NCBI GenBank assembly: GCA_045631645.1
Contig: JAZQVC010000046.1
Location: forward strand, 1-47,356
Reading direction: 5' to 3'
Length of the DNA: 47,356 nt
Origin: SIG459 sp045631645
GTDB taxonomy: Bacteria > Bacillota > Clostridia > Oscillospirales > Oscillospiraceae
Shown: one piece after another, positions 24,746-32,893 of the stretch
How the letters are laid out: every line of letters begins with the position of its first letter
Position numbering within the stretch: position 1 is the first letter of the stretch
Program-made: the position numbers and the translations under genes
Notes under the pieces: generated by a model
Seen by the model: the letters and a program-made list of their open reading frames with translations, nothing else
Database searches by the model: none
Told to the model about the DNA's origin: nothing

Positions 24746-26824
24746 TCACTTTCTGTTTTCAAGCCATACCATCAAAGCTGCAACATCCGCAGGAGAAACG
24801 CCGGATATGCGGCTTGCCTGTCCGAAGTTTCGGGGACGGATGCGACCAAGCTTTTCCCTTGCCTCAATGCGAAGACCCACTATTTCAGAATAGTCCAGAT
24901 CATCGGGCAAAAGTTTCTTTTCCAGACGGGAGAATTCCTCCACCTGCTTCATCTGGCGGCGGATATAGCCTTCATACTTTATGCGTATCTCCGCCTGCTC
25001 CCATACCGCCTTGGGAAGGGCGGGTCTTTCTTTATCAAAGGGAGCAAGGCCTGCGTAGCTTATCTGGGGTCTGCGGATCAAATCTGCAAGGGAAGAGCCG
25101 TTCGCCACAGCTGCAGTGCCGCAGCTTTCCAGATAGTCATTAAGCTCCTTGCCGGGAGCAAGGCCGGTATGCTCAAGGCGGCGGATTTCTCTTTCCACAT
25201 CGGCATATTTTTTCTCAACCGCTGCAAGGCGCTCATCGCTGACAAGCCCCACACGATTGCCTATACGGCAAAGGCGCTCGTCCGCATTATCCTGACGCAG
25301 CAGCAGACGATATTCCGTACGGGAGGTCATCATTCTGTAGGGCTCATCGGTGCCTTTGGTGACAAGGTCATCAATGAGTGTGCCTATGTAGCCGTCGCTG
25401 CGCTGAAGCACCATGCTTTCCTTGCCGAGAATTTTCATGGCGGCGTTTATACCTGCCACAAGACCCTGAGCCGCGGCTTCCTCATATCCCGATGAGCCAT
25501 TAAACTGTCCTGCACCATAAAGACCGCCTATGGCCTTTGTCTCCAAGGTGGGGTAAAGCTCGGTGGGGTCTATGCAGTCATATTCAATGGCATAGGCGCA
25601 GCGCATCATCTCCGCATTTTCAAGTCCGGGAATGGAACGCATCATTTTAAGCTGAACTTCCTCAGGCATGGAGGAAGAAAAGCCCTGAATATAAAGCTCC
25701 ATGGTCTCCTGTCCCATGGGTTCAACGAAAAGCTGATGACGAGGCTTATCGGGGAAGGTCATAACCTTTGTTTCTATACTGGGGCAATAGCGGGGGCCAA
25801 CGCCCTCAATTACGCCCGAATAAATGGGGCTTCTGTCCAGATTTGCCTTTATGGTGTCGTGGGTATCGGCGTTTGTATAAGTGAGATAACAAACCTTGCT
25901 GTTGGAAAGGGCGTTCGGGTCGCTTTCAAAGGAGAAAGGCTCTATCACCTCGTCGCCGGGCTGGACTTCCATTTTTGAAAAATCCACGCTGCGCTCATTC
26001 ACTCTGGGAGGAGTTCCGGTTTTAAAGCGGCGCAGAGGCAGGCCGAGGGAAACAAGGCATTCGCTGAGTCTGTCCGCAGCGGCAAGACCGTCAGGACCCG
26101 AGGACTGGATAACTTCGCCCACTATGGTCTGGGCGCGAAGATAAGTGCCGCTAGCTATAATCGCCGCCTTGCATCTCCAACGCGCTCCCGTTGCGGTGAT
26201 AACACTGCTTACCTTGCCCTCTGCAGCTTCAATTTCCACTATCTCCGCCTGCTTCACGCGGAGATTTTCCTGCCGCTCAAGAGTGTGCTTCATGAGTTCC
26301 TGATATTTTCTTCTGTCGCACTGGGCGCGAAGGGAATGAACCGCAGGTCCTTTACCCCTGTTCAGCATTCTATACTGAATAGCCGCCTTATCCGCAGCCT
26401 TTGCCATCTCACCGCCGAGGGCATCAATCTCGCGGACGAGATGACCCTTGCCCGTGCCGCCTATGGCCGGATTGCAGGGCATATTGCCGATTGCATCCAG
26501 ATTGATGGTGAAAATAACGGTGTCCAGCCCAAGCCTTGCGCAGGCAAGAGCCGCCTCTATGCCCGCATGACCCGCGCCGATAACCGCTACTGCGCATTCC
26601 CCAGCCTCATAAACAGGTATTCCGCCTGCCAAAAGAGTTTTTTCCGCAGGAAACGCCGTCCGCCTTCCGTCGGCAGGCTTTTCCGCATTTTCGGGAATTG
26701 CGAAGCTTCTTCCGAAGCGGATAACGCCTTCAATATAGCCATTTGCACAGTAATACTGCACTCTGCGGGTGGTTACGCCCCAGTTTTGGGCGGCCTGCTT
26801 TACACTTATATAACCTTTTATCAT
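24746..26824 (-). CDS. mnmG: MnmG (GidA) tRNA U34 modification enzyme with fused N-terminal helix-turn-helix
   Basis: A 692-residue protein. From about residue 73 it is a complete MnmG: FAD loop AVAVIGAGHAGIEAALA, NPAIGGTGKGHLVREIDALGG, FKTGTPPRV, TKGTDEPYRMMTSRTEYRLLLR and the C-terminal helical domain with ISGVSPADVAALMVWL. It makes cmnm5U34 with MnmE. Residues 1 to about 55 are extra: ISVKQAAQNWGVTTRRVQYY then GRSFAIPENAEKPADGR is the small MerR/excisionase-like DNA-binding module usually found as a stand-alone 60-80 residue protein. No alternative start near residue 65 has a credible ribosome site, so the fusion appears real. Confidence 0.93.
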   Translation of the reverse strand: MIKGYISVKQAAQNWGVTTRRVQYYCANGYIEGVIRFGRSFAIPENAEKPADGRRTAFPAEKTLLAGGIPVYEAGECAVAVIGAGHAGIEAALACARLGLDTVIFTINLDAIGNMPCNPAIGGTGKGHLVREIDALGGEMAKAADKAAIQYRMLNRGKGPAVHSLRAQCDRRKYQELMKHTLERQENLRVKQAEIVEIEAAEGKVSSVITATGARWRCKAAIIASGTYLRAQTIVGEVIQSSGPDGLAAADRLSECLVSLGLPLRRFKTGTPPRVNERSVDFSKMEVQPGDEVIEPFSFESDPNALSNSKVCYLTYTNADTHDTIKANLDRSPIYSGVIEGVGPRYCPSIETKVMTFPDKPRHQLFVEPMGQETMELYIQGFSSSMPEEVQLKMMRSIPGLENAEMMRCAYAIEYDCIDPTELYPTLETKAIGGLYGAGQFNGSSGYEEAAAQGLVAGINAAMKILGKESMVLQRSDGYIGTLIDDLVTKGTDEPYRMMTSRTEYRLLLRQDNADERLCRIGNRVGLVSDERLAAVEKKYADVEREIRRLEHTGLAPGKELNDYLESCGTAAVANGSSLADLIRRPQISYAGLAPFDKERPALPKAVWEQAEIRIKYEGYIRRQMKQVEEFSRLEKKLLPDDLDYSEIVGLRIEAREKLGRIRPRNFGQASRISGVSPADVAALMVWLENRK

Positions 26825-26848
26825 AATTCTACCCCTTTGGCATAGACA

Positions 26849-26870
26849 ATATTTCGCTTATGCGAAGTAT
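26849..26870. promoter_or_regulatory. Inverted repeat at the mnmG start site, operator-like
   Basis: ATATTTCGC (26849-26857), TTAT, GCGAAGTAT (26862-26870): arms complementary at 8 of 9 positions. It begins at the mnmG -10 box and covers the expected transcription start. GCGAAAT and TTTCGC occur again at 26902 and 26930 in the same divergent intergenic region. Confidence 0.55.
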
Positions 26871-26897
26871 TTTAAGGCAAAAACACGAAAAAGTCAA
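26869..26897 (-). promoter_or_regulatory. Promoter of mnmG-mnmA
   Basis: Minus-strand TTGACT (26892-26897), a 17-base spacer and TAAAAT (26869-26874). Confidence 0.65.
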
Positions 26898-26920
26898 TGG
26901 AGCGAAATACCTGAATTGCC

Positions 26921-26949
26921 TTGACTATCTTTCGCAATAAATGTAAAAT
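26921..26949 (+). promoter_or_regulatory. Promoter of holB-ricT
   Basis: TTGACT (26921-26926), a 17-base spacer and TAAAAT (26944-26949). The spacer contains TTTCGC, a motif shared with the mnmG operator-like repeat. Confidence 0.65.
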
Positions 26950-26983
26950 ATATAGATAGATTTTAATGGGGAGGTATAACTAT

Positions 26984-27766
26984 ATGAACTATGGCAAAAA
27001 CCTTTCCCATGCATATATCATCTCCGCCAAACCCGAAGAGGGTTATCGCAAGGCGATGGAGCTTTCTGCTGCCATTCTCTGCGAAAGCGAGGGCAAGCGT
27101 CCCTGCTCCCAGTGCCGCCACTGCAGAAAAAGCCTCAGGGGTATTCATCCCGATGTGACAGTGCTTTCCCGTCCTTTGGACGACAAGGGCAAGATGAAAA
27201 AGGAGATACCCATCGACCTTCTCCGCTCCACCCTCTCCACTTCCTACATCATGCCCAACGAGGCGGAGAAAAAAGTCTATATAATCCGCGATGCAGGAGC
27301 GATTGCTCCCAATTCTCAGGGCGTTCTTCTTAAAATTCTTGAGGAACCTCCCTATTTTGATGCTTTTATCCTGATAACGGATAACCCCAACCTTCTGCTC
27401 GAAACCGTCCGTTCCCGTTGCGTGAGCATAAATCTCAACGGCGAGGAGGAAGGTACTACCCCCGAGGCAAGAGAAAAGGCGGAAAAATATCTTGCTATCC
27501 TTGCAAAAGGCGATTCCCTCGCTCTTCTCCGCTTTGCCAATGATCAGGGCGAAATGAGCGTTGCCGACTCCACCGACTTTGTTAAGGCCGTTTCAATATT
27601 GCTGACGGACATGCTCTGCGGAAGACTGAGCGCGGCAGGACTCAGCCGCAAGGAACTAATGCGCCTCGTGGCGCTTATGAAAAAAGCGCGGGAATATCTG
27701 CGCTTCAACGTGAGCAGCAAGCAGCTTTTCGGCATGCTCAGCGTATGCTCAATCGAATCGAAATGA
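26984..27766 (+). CDS. holB: DNA polymerase III subunit delta-prime
   Basis: A 260-residue clamp-loader subunit. The N-terminal LSHAYIISAKPEEGYRKAM replaces a functional Walker A loop, as is normal for delta-prime, which does not hydrolyse ATP. Zinc-finger cysteines are in ILCESEG...PCSQCRHCRK (about residues 33-52). KVYIIRDAGAIAPNSQGVLLKILEEPP and the SRC-like VRSRCVSINL are typical. GGGAGG at 26970-26975 fixes ATG 26984 as the start. It is followed closely by ricT, a common Firmicutes order. Confidence 0.92.
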   Translation: MNYGKNLSHAYIISAKPEEGYRKAMELSAAILCESEGKRPCSQCRHCRKSLRGIHPDVTVLSRPLDDKGKMKKEIPIDLLRSTLSTSYIMPNEAEKKVYIIRDAGAIAPNSQGVLLKILEEPPYFDAFILITDNPNLLLETVRSRCVSINLNGEEEGTTPEAREKAEKYLAILAKGDSLALLRFANDQGEMSVADSTDFVKAVSILLTDMLCGRLSAAGLSRKELMRLVALMKKAREYLRFNVSSKQLFGMLSVCSIESK

Positions 27767-27776
27767 GGAAAATACT

Positions 27777-29108
27777 TTGATTGATGTTGTTAGTGTAAAA
27801 TTCAAAGGTCGCGGCAAGACCTATTTCTTTGACCCCAACGGCATTGAATGCCAGAGCGGTCAGCAGGTCGTTGTTGAAACCAGCAAGGGGCTTGAACTTG
27901 CCGAATGCGTTCAGGGCGCCCACGCTGTCAACGATGACCGCATTGTTCCTCCCCTTCGCCCCGTTATCCGCGTGGCCACAGCAGACGACCTCCGCATTGC
28001 AGAGCTTTGCAAGGAGAGAGAAAAGGAAGCCTTCGGCATTTGCGAAGAGAAAATCGCCGCCCACGGCCTCGACATGAAACTTGTTGATGTTGAATGCAAC
28101 TTTGAGGGAAACAAAATCCTCTTCTTCTTTATCAGCGACGGTCGCGTTGACTTCCGCGAGCTGGTCAAGGATCTTGCAAGCATTTTCCGCGCCCGCATCG
28201 AGCTGCGCCAGATAGGCGTTCGCGATGAGGCAAAGATGCTTGGCGGTCTTGGCATCTGCGGCAGACCCTTCTGCTGCCACAGCTTCCTGGAGGATTTCGA
28301 GCCTGTTTCCACCAAAATGGCAAAAACTCAGTCCCTCTCCCTCAACCCCGCAAAAATTTCCGGCTCCTGCGGCAGACTTATGTGCTGCCTGCGCTATGAG
28401 CAGGATGCCTATGAAGAGCTTGTTAAAACCGTTCCCAAAAACGGTGCTTTTGTCCAGACCCCCTGCGGCTACGGCAATGTTTGCCAGGTGAACCTCCTTC
28501 GTCAGAAGGTTAAGGTTAAGCTTGACGGCGATGACGATGCTCCCAAGGCCTTTGATGCCGACGAAGTTGCAAGCATCCCCGGCGGCAGACCCAAGCCCGG
28601 TGAACCCCTGCCCGATATTCTTGTTATAAAGCCCAAGGAAGAGGAAGAGATTCTTCCCGTTTGGACTGCTCCTGTGGAAATTGTCGAGGAGACTCCTGCA
28701 GAAGTTCCCACCGAAGAAAAGGAAGCAAACCACAAAAAGCGTTCCAAAAACCGCAGCCGCAGCAAGAAGGGCGGCCAGGGCAAAGCTCCCGCCGAGCAGG
28801 CAAAGAAGGAGAGCGCCGACGCTCCCCAGCAGCCTAAAAAAAGCGAGGGCAATCCTCCCCAGCATAAGAAAAAGCCCTCCCATCATCATAAGCACAGCCC
28901 CAAACCCAAAGCCCCTCAGGCAAACCGACCCGAACAGGGCGGCGAGGCAAAGGGAAGCTCCGGCAAGCCCGCCGAGCAGAAAAAAGCTCCCCAGAACGGC
29001 GGAGAAAAGAGCGCATCTTCCGCTCCCAAGAAGAAAAACAACTATCACCGCTACCGCGGCAAGCCCAAAAGCAAACCCGCCGGCGGCTCCGCTCCCAAAA
29101 GCGAATAA
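27777..29108 (+). CDS. ricT: PSP1-domain regulatory iron-sulfur protein (RicT/YaaT-like) with long basic tail
   Basis: A 443-residue protein. Residues 1 to about 265 are the PSP1 domain of RicT/YaaT, which in Bacillus works with RicA and RicF in mRNA processing, competence and sporulation. The cysteine motifs GICGRPFCCHSFLEDF and GSCGRLMCCLRYE (about residues 158-210) likely ligate Fe-S clusters. From about residue 300 the chain becomes a low-complexity Lys/Pro/Gln/Ser tail ending in KPAGGSAPKSE, which is not part of the usual 270-residue family length. A TTG start at 27777 is used, with GAGG 8 bases upstream; no nearby ATG is in frame. holB is 10 bases upstream. Confidence 0.9.
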   Translation: MIDVVSVKFKGRGKTYFFDPNGIECQSGQQVVVETSKGLELAECVQGAHAVNDDRIVPPLRPVIRVATADDLRIAELCKEREKEAFGICEEKIAAHGLDMKLVDVECNFEGNKILFFFISDGRVDFRELVKDLASIFRARIELRQIGVRDEAKMLGGLGICGRPFCCHSFLEDFEPVSTKMAKTQSLSLNPAKISGSCGRLMCCLRYEQDAYEELVKTVPKNGAFVQTPCGYGNVCQVNLLRQKVKVKLDGDDDAPKAFDADEVASIPGGRPKPGEPLPDILVIKPKEEEEILPVWTAPVEIVEETPAEVPTEEKEANHKKRSKNRSRSKKGGQGKAPAEQAKKESADAPQQPKKSEGNPPQHKKKPSHHHKHSPKPKAPQANRPEQGGEAKGSSGKPAEQKKAPQNGGEKSASSAPKKKNNYHRYRGKPKSKPAGGSAPKSE

Positions 29109-29143
29109 AAAAACAGCACACCTTGCGGTGTGCTGTTTTTTTA
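29105..29143. terminator. Bidirectional terminator between ricT and acpP
   Basis: ACAGCACACC / GGTGTGCTGT (29113-29122, 29127-29136) with a TTGC loop and A/T runs on both flanks. The two genes converge. Confidence 0.92.
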
Positions 29144-29152
29144 ATTGATTAA

Positions 29153-29380
29153 TCAGATAAGCTTTTCGATGAATTCGCTGATTTCGCGAACGGTGTAGAG
29201 CTCTCTTGCGGCTTCATCGGTGACAACCAGATCAAACTCATCCTCGAGAGCCATGATGAGCTCAACAAGGTCCAGAGAGTCGGCGCCCAGATCATTGATG
29301 ATGTGGGTGTCCATGGTGATGTCCTCGATTGCAATACCGAGCTGGTCGGCAAGGATGGCGCGCAGTTTCTCGTATACCAT
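29153..29380 (-). CDS. acpP: Acyl carrier protein
   Basis: A 75-residue acyl carrier protein. The Ser of GADSLDLVELIM (about residue 36) is the phosphopantetheine site, and the chain is acidic and four-helical in pattern as expected. ATG 29380 follows GGAGG; the longer in-frame extension overlaps the jag stop and has no ribosome site. It is the last gene of the rpmH-rnpA-yidD-yidC-jag run, 23 bases after jag, where many Firmicutes have mnmE instead. Other fatty acid synthesis genes are not nearby, apart from a generic SDR at 33921. Confidence 0.93.
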   Translation of the reverse strand: MVYEKLRAILADQLGIAIEDITMDTHIINDLGADSLDLVELIMALEDEFDLVVTDEAARELYTVREISEFIEKLI

Positions 29381-29403
29381 AACTATATCCTCCGTGTTTC
29401 TAA

Positions 29404-30075
29404 TCAGGCCCACTCGCGGCTCATAGGCTTGGAGCTGTGGGTTTCGGGCTTTTCGTAGGAAACCACCACGCGGCGGTTGGGTTCGGTGCCGGTGGAAGAG
29501 GTGGAAACACCTTCATAATCCTGCAGTGCAGTGTGGATAACGTGGCGCTCATAGGAATTCATGGGCTCAAGAGCCATGCTTCTCTTATACTTGACAGCCT
29601 TTGCAGCCATCTTTTCTGCAAGATGAACGAGGGATTCCTCTCTCTTGCTGCGGTAGTTCTCGGCGTCAACACTGATGTGCATACGCTTATCGTTTCCGCG
29701 GTTGACGGAATAGTTAACAAGGTGCTGGATAGCATCCAGAGTTTCACCTCTGCGACCGATGACGGCACCCATGCCGCCGCCGCTGAGGTTTGCAGTGAGA
29801 CCGCCGTTATCACGCTCGGTGATATCGATCTGAGCCTCAACACCCATGTAGTCCAGAAGTCCGCGGAGGTAGCGCTCCACCTTGTCGCGCTGGGTGTCCA
29901 CTACTTCGTAGCTGACACGGACAAGAGCGGGAGATGCACCGATGCCGAGAAAACCGGACTTTGCGCGCTCGAGAATCTCAACGGAGACATCGTCGCGGCT
30001 CATATCCAGCTGAGCCAGAGCAGAAGCAATTGCTTCTTCCTCGGTCTTACCGGTTACTTCTATGAATTTTGTCAT
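29404..30075 (-). CDS. jag: RNA-binding protein Jag/KhpB
   Basis: A 223-residue protein with the Jag_N domain (residues 1-50, KTEEEAIASALAQL and ERAKSGFLGIGASPALV), a KH domain (GGGMGAVIGRRGETLDAIQHLVNY is the GxxG loop) and a C-terminal R3H domain (SYERHVIHTALQDYEGVSTSSTG). It binds RNA and is linked to cell-division and envelope control in Firmicutes. It follows yidC by 18 bases, the standard order. Confidence 0.95.
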   Translation of the reverse strand: MTKFIEVTGKTEEEAIASALAQLDMSRDDVSVEILERAKSGFLGIGASPALVRVSYEVVDTQRDKVERYLRGLLDYMGVEAQIDITERDNGGLTANLSGGGMGAVIGRRGETLDAIQHLVNYSVNRGNDKRMHISVDAENYRSKREESLVHLAEKMAAKAVKYKRSMALEPMNSYERHVIHTALQDYEGVSTSSTGTEPNRRVVVSYEKPETHSSKPMSREWA

Positions 30076-30093
30076 TTAGTTATTCCTCTTCAA

Positions 30094-31476
30094 TTAGTTG
30101 CTGGTCTCGTCGGAATCCTCTTCCTCGAAGAAAACTTCCTCAGCCTCTTCTTCCTCAGCGACGACTGCCTCTGCCTCAACGGTCTCAACCTCGGTGACCT
30201 CGGTCTCAACTACGGCAGTTTCGGTCTCCTCCTCGGGAGCTACATAGCTCTCGGATTCGGCAGCGGCCTTTTCGGTGGCCTCTGCTGCGCCTTCGGGATT
30301 GGTGAAGCGGTCAGCGACATAGGCTCTGCCGCGTGCATAGCGGCGGTTGCCTACCTGAGAATCAGGAGTTTCCTCTTCCTCGATGCCGAGGCGGGCGCGG
30401 CGGGCAGCCTTTTCCTCGCGGATGGCAGCAGCCTTAATCTCGTCCATCTCAGCCTTCTGACGAGCCTGAATCTTTTTCTTGCTGGTGTTGTTGTTGGCAA
30501 CGGTTGCGCCCTCAGCCTTGAGACGCTCGGTCTCCTGGCGCTTGCGCTCGATCTCTGCGGCGCGGATGCGGTCAGCGGCTTCGCGCTCGGCCTTTTCCTT
30601 TGCCATGATCTTGCCAAAATGCTTGTTGAAGATCAGTTCCTGCACAATACCCAGAACAGACTGGTAAATCCAGTAGATACCCAGAGCTGCGGGCATAATA
30701 AAGCAGATATAAAGGCTCATGAGGGGCATCATAAGATTCATACCCTTCATGCTGCCTGCTGCCTGATTGCCGGCGGCGGGGGTGGGGCTCAGCTTCTGGC
30801 TCAGCTTCATGCTCAGCCAGCTGAAAAGTGCGGAAATGATGGGAATAAGGAACAGACCCAGAGCGGGCAGCCAGCTGGAAACTTCGGACCAATCGCACTT
30901 GGTGAAGAAGTTCCACTGGGGCATATCGCCCAGGTTGATTCCCAGGAACTTGTAGTTGATGTTGGCCAGTTTTTCGGAAAGACCGGCAAACTGATCAAAG
31001 TTTTCGGAGATGAAGCGGGACTGGTCCAGCTGAATGTAAGCATCATTCATCTTGGAAGTGAAGCCCATCTCGTTGAGCTTTGCAAAGATGCTGCCGCCTT
31101 CGACAACCAGATCCTTGGGCACGCCCATCATAATGGTGAGAGGCTCGCGGATAGCTCTGTAGAGTGCAATAAGGATGGGGAAGGGAATCAGAGTCCAGAT
31201 GCAGCCGGACATGGGATTGACCTTGTTTTCCTTATAGAGCTTGTTTATCTCTACATTGAGTCTCTGCTGGTTACCCTCATGCTTCTTCTGAAGCTCCTTA
31301 ACCTTATCGTTAAGGCCGGACATGCGCATCATGCTCTTCTTGCTCTTGAGCTGGAAGGGAAGCATAATGAGCTTGACCAGAAGGGCAAACAGGAAAATAG
31401 CTATACCGTAGTTTCCAACCAGGTCATTAAGCCAAAGCAGCAACCAGCCGAATGGCTTTGCTATAATTTCCATCAT
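30094..31476 (-). CDS. yidC: Membrane protein insertase YidC/OxaA
   Basis: A 460-residue insertase of the Gram-positive YidC type. The conserved core runs from FGWLLLWLNDLVGNYGIAIFLFALLVKLIMLPFQ through the amphipathic KKSMMRMSGLNDKVKELQKKH loop to the C-terminal MSLYICFIMPAALGIYWIYQSVL. An inserted loop of about 80 residues lies between TM2 and TM3. The C-terminal 140 residues are first basic (KERKRQE-like, then KKKIQARQKAE) and then strongly acidic, ending in a Glu-rich stretch. Neither SpoIIIJ-like lipobox is obvious. AGGAG precedes ATG 31476. Confidence 0.94.
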   Translation of the reverse strand: MMEIIAKPFGWLLLWLNDLVGNYGIAIFLFALLVKLIMLPFQLKSKKSMMRMSGLNDKVKELQKKHEGNQQRLNVEINKLYKENKVNPMSGCIWTLIPFPILIALYRAIREPLTIMMGVPKDLVVEGGSIFAKLNEMGFTSKMNDAYIQLDQSRFISENFDQFAGLSEKLANINYKFLGINLGDMPQWNFFTKCDWSEVSSWLPALGLFLIPIISALFSWLSMKLSQKLSPTPAAGNQAAGSMKGMNLMMPLMSLYICFIMPAALGIYWIYQSVLGIVQELIFNKHFGKIMAKEKAEREAADRIRAAEIERKRQETERLKAEGATVANNNTSKKKIQARQKAEMDEIKAAAIREEKAARRARLGIEEEETPDSQVGNRRYARGRAYVADRFTNPEGAAEATEKAAAESESYVAPEEETETAVVETEVTEVETVEAEAVVAEEEEAEEVFFEEEDSDETSN

Positions 31477-31512
31477 AATATTATGACTCCTAAATTTCCT
31501 CGGTTACCCGTT

Positions 31513-31731
31513 TCAGGGCACCGGGTCATAAAAATCGTGCTCTCCCCTATGAAAAGGGTGGCATCGTGAAAGGCGCTTGATGGTGAGCCATGTTCCTTTC
31601 AAAGCTCCGTATTTTTCCAGAGCCTCAAGCGCATATTGGGAACAGGTTGGGATAAATCTGCAGCTGGGAGGCGTCATTGGGGAAATGAAGTTGCGGTAAA
31701 AATTTACCAGCGCGATGAGAATTTTTTTCAT
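31513..31731 (-). CDS. yidD: Membrane protein insertion efficiency factor YidD
   Basis: A 72-residue YidD with ISPMTPPSCRFIPTCSQYALEAL and the C-terminal RLSRCHPFHRGEHD, both diagnostic. It shares one base with the rnpA stop (TGATG) and leads into yidC. Confidence 0.95.
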   Translation of the reverse strand: MKKILIALVNFYRNFISPMTPPSCRFIPTCSQYALEALEKYGALKGTWLTIKRLSRCHPFHRGEHDFYDPVP

Positions 31732-32081
31732 CAGCTTCCACTCTTTTCCCTGAGTATATCCAGCTTCTCGCAGGCGCTCAAAAAAGCATCCTGAAGCTGG
31801 GCATAGCTTGCTCTGACAGCTTTCACTCTTGCCACAACAACGATTTCCGCGCCCGGCACAAAGCGCTCCTCATTGAGACGGTAAATCTCGCGGAGACGGC
31901 GGCGGACACGGTTGCGAACCACGGCTTTTCCCAGCTTGGTGCTGACGGTGAAGCCAACTCGCATATCCCTTTTTTTGGTTTTTCGGGCATAGACCACCAG
32001 ATAAGGTGTGATGGCGCTTTTGCCCTTGGAGTAAAGACGCTGAAATTCATAGTTCTTTTTAAGGGTTTCTGTGAACTTCAT
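31731..32081 (-). CDS. rnpA: Ribonuclease P protein component
   Basis: A 116-residue RnpA, the protein subunit that helps the RNase P RNA cut tRNA 5' leaders. KNYEFQRLYSKGKSA, VGFTVSTKLGKAVVRNRVRRRLREIYR (the RNR motif) and DIVVVAR-like IVVVARVKA are present. AAGGAGG precedes ATG 32081; the upstream in-frame extension has no ribosome site. It lies 110 bases after rpmH. Confidence 0.95.
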   Translation of the reverse strand: MKFTETLKKNYEFQRLYSKGKSAITPYLVVYARKTKKRDMRVGFTVSTKLGKAVVRNRVRRRLREIYRLNEERFVPGAEIVVVARVKAVRASYAQLQDAFLSACEKLDILREKSGS

Positions 32082-32191
32082 TTTCCTTCCTCCTTTTTCC
32101 GATTTCCCTTTGCAGCGCAAAGAGGGCGGTCAATGGCCGCCCTTGTCGAAACCGGTGTTCAGTTACCTCTCGGTGTTGTCACACAAGCAAA

Positions 32192-32326
32192 TTAGTAGGT
32201 GAGGCGTGCTCTGCCCTTTGCTCTGCGGCGTGCGAGAACCTTGCGGCCGTTAGCAGTGGACATTCTCTTGCGGAAGCCGTGCTCTTTCTTGCGCTGGCGC
32301 TTCTTGGGCTGATAGGTACGAAGCAT
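32192..32326 (-). CDS. rpmH: 50S ribosomal protein L34
   Basis: A 44-residue L34, MLRTYQPKKRQRKKEHGFRK onward to the RAKGRARLTY end. AAAGGAG lies 10 bases before ATG 32326. It heads the conserved rpmH-rnpA-yidD-yidC-jag run. dnaA, usually divergent from it near the origin, is absent here: the upstream gene is a DUF523 protein. Confidence 0.97.
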   Translation of the reverse strand: MLRTYQPKKRQRKKEHGFRKRMSTANGRKVLARRRAKGRARLTY

Positions 32327-32361
32327 CTCGGGTTGACTCCTTTCAATAATAATACTCAACA

Positions 32362-32447
32362 GGTACGGATGTACCAGTAGTTGGTTTGTATAGGTGGGCA
32401 CAGACCCACGGACGTACATTATATTACAATGTATCTATATGTGTCAA
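32362..32447 (-). promoter_or_regulatory. Promoter and structured leader of rpmH
   Basis: Minus-strand TTGACA (32442-32447), an 18-base spacer and TATAAT (32418-32423). The transcribed leader then contains two perfect hairpins, GTGGG/CCCAC-type (32394-32409) and GGTAC/GTACC (32362-32375), before the ribosome site. Confidence 0.7.
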
Positions 32448-32458
32448 GCACTTTTATT

Positions 32459-32893
32459 TTACAGCAGACATTCAATCTGGCTTTCTCCGTAAACGGTTAT
32501 GCCGTTTTCCTTAAAAAGCTCCGCGGTCACTCCGTCGCCCTCGGTGAGAGTTCCGCCGAAGCTGCCGTCATAGATAATTCCACTGCCGCAGGAGGGGCTG
32601 CGCTCTTTCAAAATTGCCACTTGGCATCCGAAAAGGCGGGCAAGGGCAAGCGCCTGCTCCGCTCCATGGCGATATTGCTTGCTCACATCCTCGCCGGAAT
32701 TCATAACTATCTTATCTCCGATGCGCTCGGAGGGATTTCTTGGGGTGGGAAGTCCTCCAAGCTGTTCGGGGCAAGCGGGGATAAGGGTATGCTTTTTCAT
32801 CAGCTTTTCGATGACTTCTTTTTCAAGACCCTTGCTATTGCCGTCATAGCGGCAGCTGAGGCCAAGAAGGCAGCCTGATATGAGAATATTCAT
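32459..32893 (-). CDS. DUF523 family protein (YbbK-like)
   Basis: A 144-residue DUF523 protein of unknown function. It begins ILISGCLLGLSCRYDG and contains IPACPEQLGGLPTPRNPSE and LKERSPSCGSG, with conserved cysteines suggestive of Fe-S or metal binding. Its ATG overlaps the stop of the DMT permease by four bases (ATGA), so the two are co-translated. Confidence 0.88.
   Translation of the reverse strand: MNILISGCLLGLSCRYDGNSKGLEKEVIEKLMKKHTLIPACPEQLGGLPTPRNPSERIGDKIVMNSGEDVSKQYRHGAEQALALARLFGCQVAILKERSPSCGSGIIYDGSFGGTLTEGDGVTAELFKENGITVYGESQIECLL

Noticed and set aside
32327..32458. A replication origin near rpmH
   Set aside because: No DnaA-box cluster (TTATCCACA-like) and no dnaA or dnaN gene nearby. 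Only a promoter and a leader are visible.
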